52,457 bases of DNA from Rodentibacter mrazii (GTDB lineage Bacteria; Pseudomonadota; Gammaproteobacteria; Enterobacterales; Pasteurellaceae). The notes under the pieces are model-generated. The model saw only the letters and a list, made by a program, of their open reading frames with translations, was not told the DNA's origin and made no database searches. Positions within the stretch are counted from its first letter, which is position 1; each line of letters starts with the position of its first letter. The stretch spans positions 1 to 52,457 of the forward strand of contig NZ_MLHG01000003.1 in NCBI RefSeq assembly GCF_001998825.1. Direction: 5' to 3'. A program made the translations under genes and the position numbers. Positions 46,268 through 52,457 of this stretch are shown here, in pieces.

Positions 46268-47683
46268 TTATTCCTCTTTCCCATTTTCATTGCTGAGGTA
46301 TTTTTCAGGGTTATTGCGGAACCGTTCAAGATTTTCTTCATTTTCAAAGAAGTAAGTACGGTTCTCAAAGCTGTATTTATGTTCCGTTTGGGTGTTTTTG
46401 AGTTTTGCACCGCTAATAGGATCTTGCACCTCGATTTCTACGATAGTGTTGAATAAATTAAGTCCGTCTTCCAATGAAGTGCGGTGAATAATAAGCTCAT
46501 TTTCCGTTTGTTGCCAATTTTCTATCGGCACGGGATTACATCCCCCCGGTTTGCCAATGGACGGAATGAACATATGTACGCCACACCCGACGCAGACTAC
46601 TTGATTACCTTGCATCACATAACCTTGATCGCCGCATAATAAACAGGCATCAAACACTGCTGCAAGACTGAGCTTATTCGGTTGGCGGTTAATAATAAAA
46701 AAGCGTACGGCTTTGCCATCGTCTGCGATCCAAACAAATCGATGCAGTTTTCCGTCTTTTACTTGTTCAATCGGGATATGAATGGTTTCATTTTGATCGA
46801 GCACAACAGGAACGGCTTCGGAAAGTTGAGGGGGGCGAGATGCCACCTGTACCCAATAAAGTTGGCTTGCGCCAATAAAAATTATTGCCAATGTTCCCCA
46901 ATTAATCAGACGTTTTGATACTTGCACCAATGCCAATTTTTTGCGTTTTTCGATGGGATCTTGTTCAATTTTGGCTTGTAAAGTCCGTTTAACATGAGTT
47001 TGAAAGATGAAAATCCCTAAGTTTATGAACATCACAGTGAGGCAGATGGTATTAAGCCAAGTTGTGATAGCTCCTGATTTTGCGGCGAAACTTAACCGCA
47101 CTTTGGTCAGTTCAATTAGCTGTAATTTCATGAAAATAAGTAATAATTCACCCATCAGTGGTATCACTAAGGCGAACCAAAGCATAAAACTCAGTGCAAA
47201 AAGTGCGGTGGATTTTCCTTTTGTTTTTTGCTGTTGTTTAAGTAAGAAGTAGAGCCATGTTGATACGGCAAAACATAAAATGACACCAAAAATAACCGCA
47301 CTTAAATTCAAAATAAAATCAGTATTAATAATATCCGTATTGGTAAGCGCGGTGATATTTGGATCTTTCGCCCAAGTTGCACCTGCAATCAGCATTAAGA
47401 TAAATTGCCAACAAAGGGCTAGTTTGGTTGAGTGTGTCCATTGACTGAGGGCAAAAAGTAAGAATGCGCTAAGAAAAATGAGGGTGACGATAAGATTTGC
47501 CACTTGGCTGGTTGGCAAGATAAGACGTAATGCCACACCGCTTATTAAGCCGAAAAGACTCAACCAAATGATTGTTTTTGAACCGGAGGTAGTTGGTTTT
47601 ATTGCCCAAGAGGCACCGAGTAAAATTGAAATAGGTAAGAGCGATTGAAGTAGAAAAACGAAAAAGTAAGTCATATAAGTCAA
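46268..47683 (-). CDS. DUF2318 membrane protein with degenerate YHS-like end
   Basis: The 471-residue protein has about nine membrane segments and then a soluble domain with the cysteine motifs CLLCGD and CVGCG (plus GGC), the Fe-S-containing-like domain DUF2318. In the P19 locus it is the usual partner of FTR1 and P19. The C-terminus (about 425-465, VQDPISGAKL, then RTYFFENEENLERFRNNPEK) resembles a YHS metal-binding domain in which the cysteines are replaced (Ser, Glu). 108 bases with two hairpins separate it from P19. Three uptake signals lie within it. Confidence 0.82.
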   Translation of the reverse strand: MTYMTYFFVFLLQSLLPISILLGASWAIKPTTSGSKTIIWLSLFGLISGVALRLILPTSQVANLIVTLIFLSAFLLFALSQWTHSTKLALCWQFILMLIAGATWAKDPNITALTNTDIINTDFILNLSAVIFGVILCFAVSTWLYFLLKQQQKTKGKSTALFALSFMLWFALVIPLMGELLLIFMKLQLIELTKVRLSFAAKSGAITTWLNTICLTVMFINLGIFIFQTHVKRTLQAKIEQDPIEKRKKLALVQVSKRLINWGTLAIIFIGASQLYWVQVASRPPQLSEAVPVVLDQNETIHIPIEQVKDGKLHRFVWIADDGKAVRFFIINRQPNKLSLAAVFDACLLCGDQGYVMQGNQVVCVGCGVHMFIPSIGKPGGCNPVPIENWQQTENELIIHRTSLEDGLNLFNTIVEIEVQDPISGAKLKNTQTEHKYSFENRTYFFENEENLERFRNNPEKYLSNENGKEE

Positions 47684-47734
47684 AAAATATCATCGTGATA
47701 AAATATGCTGTGCCAACATATTATTTTGTTAAGT

Positions 47735-47780
47735 ATCTATGGTGCATAGATTTGTGCGTGAATATAAGTCATTCACGCAC
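47735..47780 (-). repeat. Two hairpins in the P19-DUF2318 gap
   Basis: GTGCGTGAAT/ATTCACGCAC (47754-47780, 10 bp, 7-base loop) and ATCTATG/CATAGAT (47735-47751, 7 bp, 3-base loop) stand side by side after the P19 stop. No T-run follows on the minus strand, so they look like mRNA-stabilising or processing structures, not terminators. Confidence 0.6.
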
Positions 47781-47791
47781 GTTGTAAAGAA

Positions 47792-48310
47792 TTATTTAAT
47801 TCCTGTGAATTTAAATTCATAGTTTACATCAAAAGGTTTCCACCAACGACCTACTCCGGTTTCTCCATCCGTATGGCGGTGCATACCGGCTTTTGATGGT
47901 GGATCGATATGATAGGTTAATTTGTAGTTACCCACGCCCATCATTTTTACGTTTGCACCATAATGCGGACCGTCACCGGCAACCATTGGCATAAAGGTTC
48001 CTTCTTGTTTTTCACCCGTATCAGTATTGACTAAGGTGTAATTGATTGTCAGATAAGGCATCCATTCGCCGTCACCAAATCCGTTTTTATTCCCTTTCAC
48101 CGCGTGGATATCCGCTTCTAAGTGAATGTCGGATTTTGCTGCAGGTAAGCCCATACCACGAGGTTCCATATCAATGGGTTTCAGATAAACGGCGGCAATT
48201 TCCATATCATTCATTGTCACGGCTTCACCGATAGGATATTCGGTAAAGGCTTGTGCGCTTGCAGCAAATAAACTGGCGGTAAGTGCGGTCGTAATCAGTG
48301 CTTTTTTCAT
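47792..48310 (-). CDS. P19/FetP-type periplasmic iron transport protein
   Basis: The 172-residue precursor has a signal peptide (cleavage after SAQA, about residue 21) and the P19 (Tpd) fold: EYPIGEAVTMNDMEIAAVYL, MEPRGMGLP, HLEADIHA, MPMVAGDGPHYG and MHRHTDGETGVGRWW. His63, Met109, His116 and His144 or His146 fit the positions of the copper ligands known from C. jejuni P19 and E. coli FetP. P19 dimers bind copper and iron and pass iron on to FTR1. It is 23 bases after FTR1. Its signal peptide contains an uptake signal (TTALTA). Confidence 0.9.
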   Translation of the reverse strand: MKKALITTALTASLFAASAQAFTEYPIGEAVTMNDMEIAAVYLKPIDMEPRGMGLPAAKSDIHLEADIHAVKGNKNGFGDGEWMPYLTINYTLVNTDTGEKQEGTFMPMVAGDGPHYGANVKMMGVGNYKLTYHIDPPSKAGMHRHTDGETGVGRWWKPFDVNYEFKFTGIK

Positions 48311-48333
48311 ATTAGATCTCCTGAGATTTAAGG

Positions 48334-50229
48334 TTATGCTGCTTTTTTACTTTGATATTTCATAACGGCTAAAGCAAAAAGTGCAGCGATGATTAAAATG
48401 CCTTGTGGAATTAATGTTTCTAGATAAGGGTAAATGCCTAACCACGAAATTTCCGGTATGCCGTTTATTAAGGTTGGTTCAAATAATTTTCCTTCAATCA
48501 GTTCTAAGACTGATTTGCCGGCAAATACAAACGCCATGATATACATAAATGTGCCGGTGAACATAAAAAACGGTTTAAGAGGAAGTTTCACTACACTATA
48601 ACGCATGATGAAGTAACAAATTGCCAGTAGCAATACCCCGACAAAGAAACCGGCGAAAAGATAAGCTACACCGACCGCACTTTTTGCATCACTTGCAAGT
48701 GCGTAATAGAATAAGACCGTCTCCGCCCCTTCGCGATAAACGGCTAAAAAGCTCGTGAGCCATAAGCCAATCAAAGAGCCTGCGCTTAATGCAGTGGAAA
48801 GTTTGCCTTCTAGATAACGTTTCCAATTTTGCGCTTCAACTTTAGAAAGAAGCCAGTAACTCATCATAAAAAGCATCACGACGGCAATCATCATCGTGAA
48901 ACCTTCCAGCAATTCTCGATTTTGACCGGAATTTTCAAAAATAAGCTGGAAAATAAAGGCGGTGATGACACTTGCTCCTAGGGCGACATAAACGGATTGA
49001 CGAATGGTTGGCAATTTATCTCGATGATTATTTTTAACGAGGTATGCCACAATAGCAGCGACAATGAGTAAGGCTTCCAAGCCTTCGCGCAGAATGATTA
49101 ACAGACTGTATAAGAATAATGACCAATCACTTTGTTCTCCACTCTGTAACATATTGACGGCTTTGGATAAATTTTGGGCTAAGCCTTCTGCTTGGGGTTG
49201 TAATTTGTCTCCTTGGTTGGCTTTCATTAGGCTGACCATACGTGTGAAATAGCCTTCAATTTCTGCTTTGAAATTACTATCGCGAGAGCCGATTTTATTT
49301 TCCATTCCGCTGTTTTCAAATATATCAAAATAGGTGTCTTGTGCAGAAAGAATGGCTTTTTTCTGTTCGCCTTTTTCATAAAGTGAAATAGCTTGTTGGA
49401 TACCTTGATTGACTTGATCGGCAATTTTTTGCCAATCTTGCGGCTGATTTTCTACTGATTGCGCGTTATTATCCGGTTGATTCTGTTCTTCACGGGTAGT
49501 CGGTAACGCCGGCAATAATTCTTCAATATCTTGTAGAAGGTTTGTACTTTGATAGGCGATTTCCGTCATTTGATCCGCTTGTTCACTTAAACGAATTAAA
49601 TTGTAGAATTGTTGATTGATGGCGGCGGATTGTTCGGAAGAACGGTGAGCACGTACAGCTATTTCCATTTCTGAATTTTTATAACCGTCATACTGTGCTT
49701 GTTGGAATGATTGTTTGGCTTTGGCGAAATTTCCTTGCTCATAAGCCTCAATGGCTTGTGCCATCAAATCATCAATGGTTTTAAAACTTTGTTGCCAGTA
49801 AGGCAAAATTTGAGCATTTTGATAGACGCTATGTTGACCGTCCGCATTGAGTTGATGACCTTCTTTTAAGGAAGGCAAGACTTCTTGTAACGCTTGTTTT
49901 AAGCCATTAATTTTGGCTTGAATTTCATCAAGGGATTTGCCTTCCCCAATCATTTTACGAATTTCACCGAAGGTCGCTTCCATTTGATAGCTTTTTTGTG
50001 CTGAAAAATTAATACGGATAGGACCTTCTAAATTTTCAAAGACTTCAAAATAAGCCATCTGCACTTCAGTGCGGGCATCATCAGGACTATTTTGTTGAAG
50101 AAGTGCGGTTGTTTTATCCAACCGTGCTGTAATATCCGCCACCCATTGTTGATAGTTATCTTGTGCTAAAACGAGTTGAGAAAAGAAAAAAGTAAATAAT
50201 ACTGCGCCACAACGCACAATACGCAACAT
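48334..50229 (-). CDS. FTR1 family iron permease with N-terminal periplasmic domain
   Basis: The 631-residue protein has a signal peptide (MLRIVRCGAVLFTFFFSQLVLAQ), a long helical periplasmic domain (to about residue 370) and a C-terminal FTR1 permease of seven membrane segments with both iron-binding REXXE motifs: LREGLEALL and YREGAETVL. This is the long, bacterial form (FetM, Cj1658), unlike short EfeU. I chose ATG 50229, six bases after GGAG; the frame begins at a TTG at 50247. It leads an eight-gene operon. I could not find a convincing Fur box. Confidence 0.92.
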   Translation of the reverse strand: MLRIVRCGAVLFTFFFSQLVLAQDNYQQWVADITARLDKTTALLQQNSPDDARTEVQMAYFEVFENLEGPIRINFSAQKSYQMEATFGEIRKMIGEGKSLDEIQAKINGLKQALQEVLPSLKEGHQLNADGQHSVYQNAQILPYWQQSFKTIDDLMAQAIEAYEQGNFAKAKQSFQQAQYDGYKNSEMEIAVRAHRSSEQSAAINQQFYNLIRLSEQADQMTEIAYQSTNLLQDIEELLPALPTTREEQNQPDNNAQSVENQPQDWQKIADQVNQGIQQAISLYEKGEQKKAILSAQDTYFDIFENSGMENKIGSRDSNFKAEIEGYFTRMVSLMKANQGDKLQPQAEGLAQNLSKAVNMLQSGEQSDWSLFLYSLLIILREGLEALLIVAAIVAYLVKNNHRDKLPTIRQSVYVALGASVITAFIFQLIFENSGQNRELLEGFTMMIAVVMLFMMSYWLLSKVEAQNWKRYLEGKLSTALSAGSLIGLWLTSFLAVYREGAETVLFYYALASDAKSAVGVAYLFAGFFVGVLLLAICYFIMRYSVVKLPLKPFFMFTGTFMYIMAFVFAGKSVLELIEGKLFEPTLINGIPEISWLGIYPYLETLIPQGILIIAALFALAVMKYQSKKAA

Positions 50230-50266
50230 TGAAATCTCCAAATGCAATTCATTCTTATTTCTGCAT

Positions 50267-50294
50267 ATTATCCTCTAATAAGAAAAAATCTCAA
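50267..50294 (-). promoter_or_regulatory. Promoter of the FTR1-P19 operon
   Basis: Minus strand: TTGAGA (50294-50289), 16 bases, GATAAT (50272-50267), start near 50260, about 31 bases before the ATG. Confidence 0.5.
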
Positions 50295-50353
50295 CTATGA
50301 TTTTATTATTTTGTGATGAAGGTCAAGTTTGGGAGAGGAATAAAACACCTTAT

Positions 50354-50586
50354 TTTTCAACCGCACTTTGCTTAATGAGCCACCCAAATTTTTTTGAGTT
50401 CCATTTTTTCAGGGTTGTATTTATAAACATTAATGCCGCCACCATGGGCTTGCCCTGTGACAAGAATATGAGCTTGAGGGGAAGAGGCGAATGTTTTGCT
50501 GTTAAAGTAGTTATTTGCGGAAATCATAGGGGAAGAACCTAAATCAACATAGCCTTTTATCCACGGATCGCCGATGGTATAGATAG
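50354..50586. repeat. 3'-end repeat, copy 1
   Basis: 233 bases matching 51636-51868 with six substitutions that I can count (about 97%). It covers an uptake signal just after the stop and the last 71 or so codons of the propeller-like gene. Beyond 50586 the copies drop sharply in identity. Confidence 0.85.
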
Positions 50587-51547
50587 AAGCGATAGTTTTA
50601 TTTGGTGAGTTTTTATATATATACCCGATTCGGATAAAATCAGTCTCTGTCAGAAAAGCATAAGCTACAGTAAATTGGCGCATCATGTTTTCGAATTGAT
50701 TTTTAGTTAATGGAATTAATCTACTTTTATCATATTTCTCGGTTGATAAATTATAAATACCCTTATAAGGATTAGATAACAATAATCGGTTCATTAAATT
50801 ATCGATTTCCCACATTTGGTTACGTGCATTATTGTCTCCTGTAATGATCCATTTTTCGTCAGGGCTAATAAGTCCGGTTGTGTAACCATCATTACCAAAT
50901 AATCTTGCAATAGGTTTGAGCGTTTTTTTATCCCATAAGGTTACACCATCGTAGCTGCTATTTTTATAAACACTAGGGTTAATTGGATTTGCGTTAGGAT
51001 TAATTTCAGCCGGTGCTTTTCTACCTGTTGAATGCCCAACAGATAAAATATAGTTATCGGTTAATCTTAGATTTTCGTAATCTCCAATAGGCGTATCGGT
51101 ATAAATAGGAATAAGATTGTCCCCATAGCCTTTATAGATTTTTCCGGAATGATTGGCACTAATATAAAAGGTTTTATCTTCAGAGATGGCATGTCCAAAG
51201 GTTTCAAAGTTAGGGAAACTTTGAATAATTTCGCCTTTCACATTTTGAATATGCACAACATTTTCATTATCTTGCCACATAAATTCATGACTATTGGGAA
51301 TAAAATACATGCTCCAACCATTTGCGTTACGAGCCAGTACGGTTTTTTCTTTATTTGGAATATCCCATAAAACTAGGTTTCCATCCCAGTCAATACTTGC
51401 GGCATAATTGCCATCGGTTGAAATACCGAGTGATGTTATCTCCTTTGTTGTAGAGAGAAAACCATTGACATAAGCATAGACCCCCACTGCAATAAGGCAA
51501 AGGGAAGTTACAAGATAAATTTTTATCTTTTTTGTTAATGTACTCAT
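50372..51547 (-). CDS. Membrane-anchored beta-propeller-like protein, copy 1
   Basis: I do not recognise a named family. The 391-residue protein has one N-terminal membrane segment (about 8-29, IYLVTSLCLIAVGVYAYVNG) and a large domain, probably periplasmic, with WD40-like strands: GNYAASIDWDGNLVLWDI, YDGVTLWDKKTLKPIARL, SPDEKWIITGDN and ARNQMWEIDNL. The C-terminal third contains DFIRIGYIY and a Gly/Ala-rich HILVTGQAHGGGINVYKY. A paralogue lies immediately upstream. ATG 51547 (MSTLTKKIKIY) fits a membrane protein start, but the ribosome binding site is weak; the frame extends to ATG 51607. A binding or scaffold role is plausible; none is shown. Confidence 0.7.
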   Translation of the reverse strand: MSTLTKKIKIYLVTSLCLIAVGVYAYVNGFLSTTKEITSLGISTDGNYAASIDWDGNLVLWDIPNKEKTVLARNANGWSMYFIPNSHEFMWQDNENVVHIQNVKGEIIQSFPNFETFGHAISEDKTFYISANHSGKIYKGYGDNLIPIYTDTPIGDYENLRLTDNYILSVGHSTGRKAPAEINPNANPINPSVYKNSSYDGVTLWDKKTLKPIARLFGNDGYTTGLISPDEKWIITGDNNARNQMWEIDNLMNRLLLSNPYKGIYNLSTEKYDKSRLIPLTKNQFENMMRQFTVAYAFLTETDFIRIGYIYKNSPNKTIASIYTIGDPWIKGYVDLGSSPMISANNYFNSKTFASSPQAHILVTGQAHGGGINVYKYNPEKMELKKIWVAH

Positions 51548-51635
51548 TTTACTGTTATCTCTAAAGAAAGAGCGGTCAAGAAACACCACGTTTTCCCTTT
51601 TCTGCATTTACCACATAGTATCGAAAAATACGCCG

Positions 51636-51868
51636 TTTTCAACCGCACTTTGTTTAATGAGTCACCCAAATTTTTTTGAGTTCCATTTTTTCAGGGTTGT
51701 ATTTATAAACATTAATGCCGCCACCGTGGGCTTGCCCTGTGACAAGAATATGAGCTTGAGGGGAAGAGGCAAATGTTTTGCTGTTAAAGTAGTTATTTGC
51801 GGAAATCATAGGGGAAGAACCTAAATCAACATAACCTTTTATCCATGGATCGCCGATGGTATAGATAG
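51636..51868. repeat. 3'-end repeat, copy 2
   Basis: Partner of 50354-50586. The differences are transitions (C/T, G/A), mostly silent; the last protein residues differ only as WVAH versus WVTH. Confidence 0.85.
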
Positions 51869-52457
51869 GGGCTATTGTTGCATTGGCTTCATCATCATAA
51901 ATGTATCCGATGCGAATAAAATCGGTTTTAGTTAAGAATGCGTAAGCAACGGTATTATCTCGCATCATGCGTTGAAATTGTTCTTTAGTTAATGGGATTA
52001 ATCTACTTTTATCATATTCCTTGGTTGATAAGTTATAAATGCCATCATAAGGATCGGATAGTGAAAGGCGATTCATTAAATTATTTATTCCCCACATTCT
52101 ATTACGAGCATTGCTATCTCCTGTAATTACCCATTTTTCATCGGGGCTAATAATCCCTGTAGTTTCACCTGCATTGCCATATAATCTTGCGATAGGTTTT
52201 AATGTTTCTCTATCCCATAGGGTAACACCATCATAACTGCTATTTTTATAAACATCAGGATTTATGGGGTTTTCAGGAGGATTAATTTCAGCAGGATATT
52301 TTCCTCTTATGGCATGTCCAACTGACAGAATATATTTATTGGTTAATCTTAGATTTTCATAATCTCCAATAGGGGTATCGGTATAAATTGGGGTAATATT
52401 TTCTCCATATCCTTTAAATATTTTGCCTGAATGATTTGCACTAATATAAAAGGTTTT
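51654..52457 (-). CDS. Membrane-anchored beta-propeller-like protein, copy 2, cut by window edge
   Basis: The frame is open from the right edge (KTFYISANHSGKIFKGYGEN) to TAA at 51656-51654, 267 residues; the N-terminus lies beyond the window. It aligns with copy 1 along its whole length without gaps of note: IYTDTPIGDYENLRLT, YDGVTLWDRETLKPIARLYG and SPDEKWVITGDSNARNRMW all match. Divergence is moderate in the middle (for example DDEANATIAP versus KNSPNKTIAS) and almost nil in the last 71 residues. 106 bases separate it from copy 1, with an uptake signal and no terminator. Confidence 0.75.
   Translation of the reverse strand, partial: KTFYISANHSGKIFKGYGENITPIYTDTPIGDYENLRLTNKYILSVGHAIRGKYPAEINPPENPINPDVYKNSSYDGVTLWDRETLKPIARLYGNAGETTGIISPDEKWVITGDSNARNRMWGINNLMNRLSLSDPYDGIYNLSTKEYDKSRLIPLTKEQFQRMMRDNTVAYAFLTKTDFIRIGYIYDDEANATIAPIYTIGDPWIKGYVDLGSSPMISANNYFNSKTFASSPQAHILVTGQAHGGGINVYKYNPEKMELKKIWVTH

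Noticed and set aside
50230..50266. Fur box before FTR1
   Set aside because: Sequences such as AATAAGAATGAATTGCATT match the 19-base Fur consensus at only about half of the positions, not more than expected in AT-rich DNA.
1..52457. CRISPR arrays, insertion sequences, integrases, rRNA operons
   Set aside because: No regularly spaced direct repeats, no transposase or integrase reading frames and no rRNA segments were seen. The many AAGTGCGGT copies are dispersed uptake signals, not a repeat array.

Overview
The window is chromosomal DNA of a Pasteurellaceae bacterium. The clearest sign is the 9-base DNA uptake signal core AAGTGCGGT (or ACCGCACTT), which I count at more than 40 places, often with the AT-rich tail, inside genes and between them. 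This is the Haemophilus/Aggregatibacter/Pasteurella type of signal, not the Actinobacillus pleuropneumoniae type. Base composition looks close to 40% G+C and the housekeeping genes read like Haemophilus genes. Haemophilus parainfluenzae or an Aggregatibacter-like species would fit; I cannot fix the species.

Layout. 1-120 is the tail of a gene cut by the left edge. 130-5205 holds ilvIH and, on the other strand, lysS and prfB (RF2 with its programmed frameshift). 5335-14664 is a forward block: dsbC, recJ, a DsbA-like oxidoreductase, mtnN, cmk, rpsA, ihfB, lapA, lapB, pyrF and yciH. 14710-16783 carries a SirB2-like membrane protein and ettA on the minus strand. 16857-17024 looks like an FNR-controlled small RNA locus. 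17125-21341 holds a DUF1007/NicO metal transport pair, tRNA-Asn, a cluster of DnaA boxes and uvrB. 21355-25699 holds azlCD and a four-gene polar amino acid ABC transporter. 25740-26900 is an accessory stretch that may be a remnant of a P4-like satellite element, beside tRNA-Val. 27413-33278 is pyk, dnaB, alr, pgi.

33333-40342 is a surface polysaccharide (LOS/O-antigen type) cluster: a DUF218 protein, a polysaccharide pyruvyl transferase and a flippase on the minus strand, and a GT25 transferase, a polymerase-like membrane protein and two GT2 transferases on the plus strand. A MltB-type lytic transglycosylase and an Ala-rich lipoprotein follow. 42282-50229 is a complete FTR1-P19 iron uptake operon on the minus strand: FTR1 permease, P19, DUF2318 membrane protein, two FtsX-like permeases, a LolD-like ATPase, a TlpA-like thioredoxin and a small cytochrome c. 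The right edge has two tandem copies of an unfamiliar membrane-anchored beta-propeller-like gene whose last 233 bases are almost identical; the second copy runs off the window.

The observations I rate highest are the candidate FNR-activated small RNA, the tandem propeller genes with matched 3' ends, the satellite-like remnant, and several structured intergenic regions (upstream of ihfB, between pyk and dnaB, at the DnaA boxes). I saw no CRISPR array, insertion sequence or tetranucleotide phase-variation repeat.
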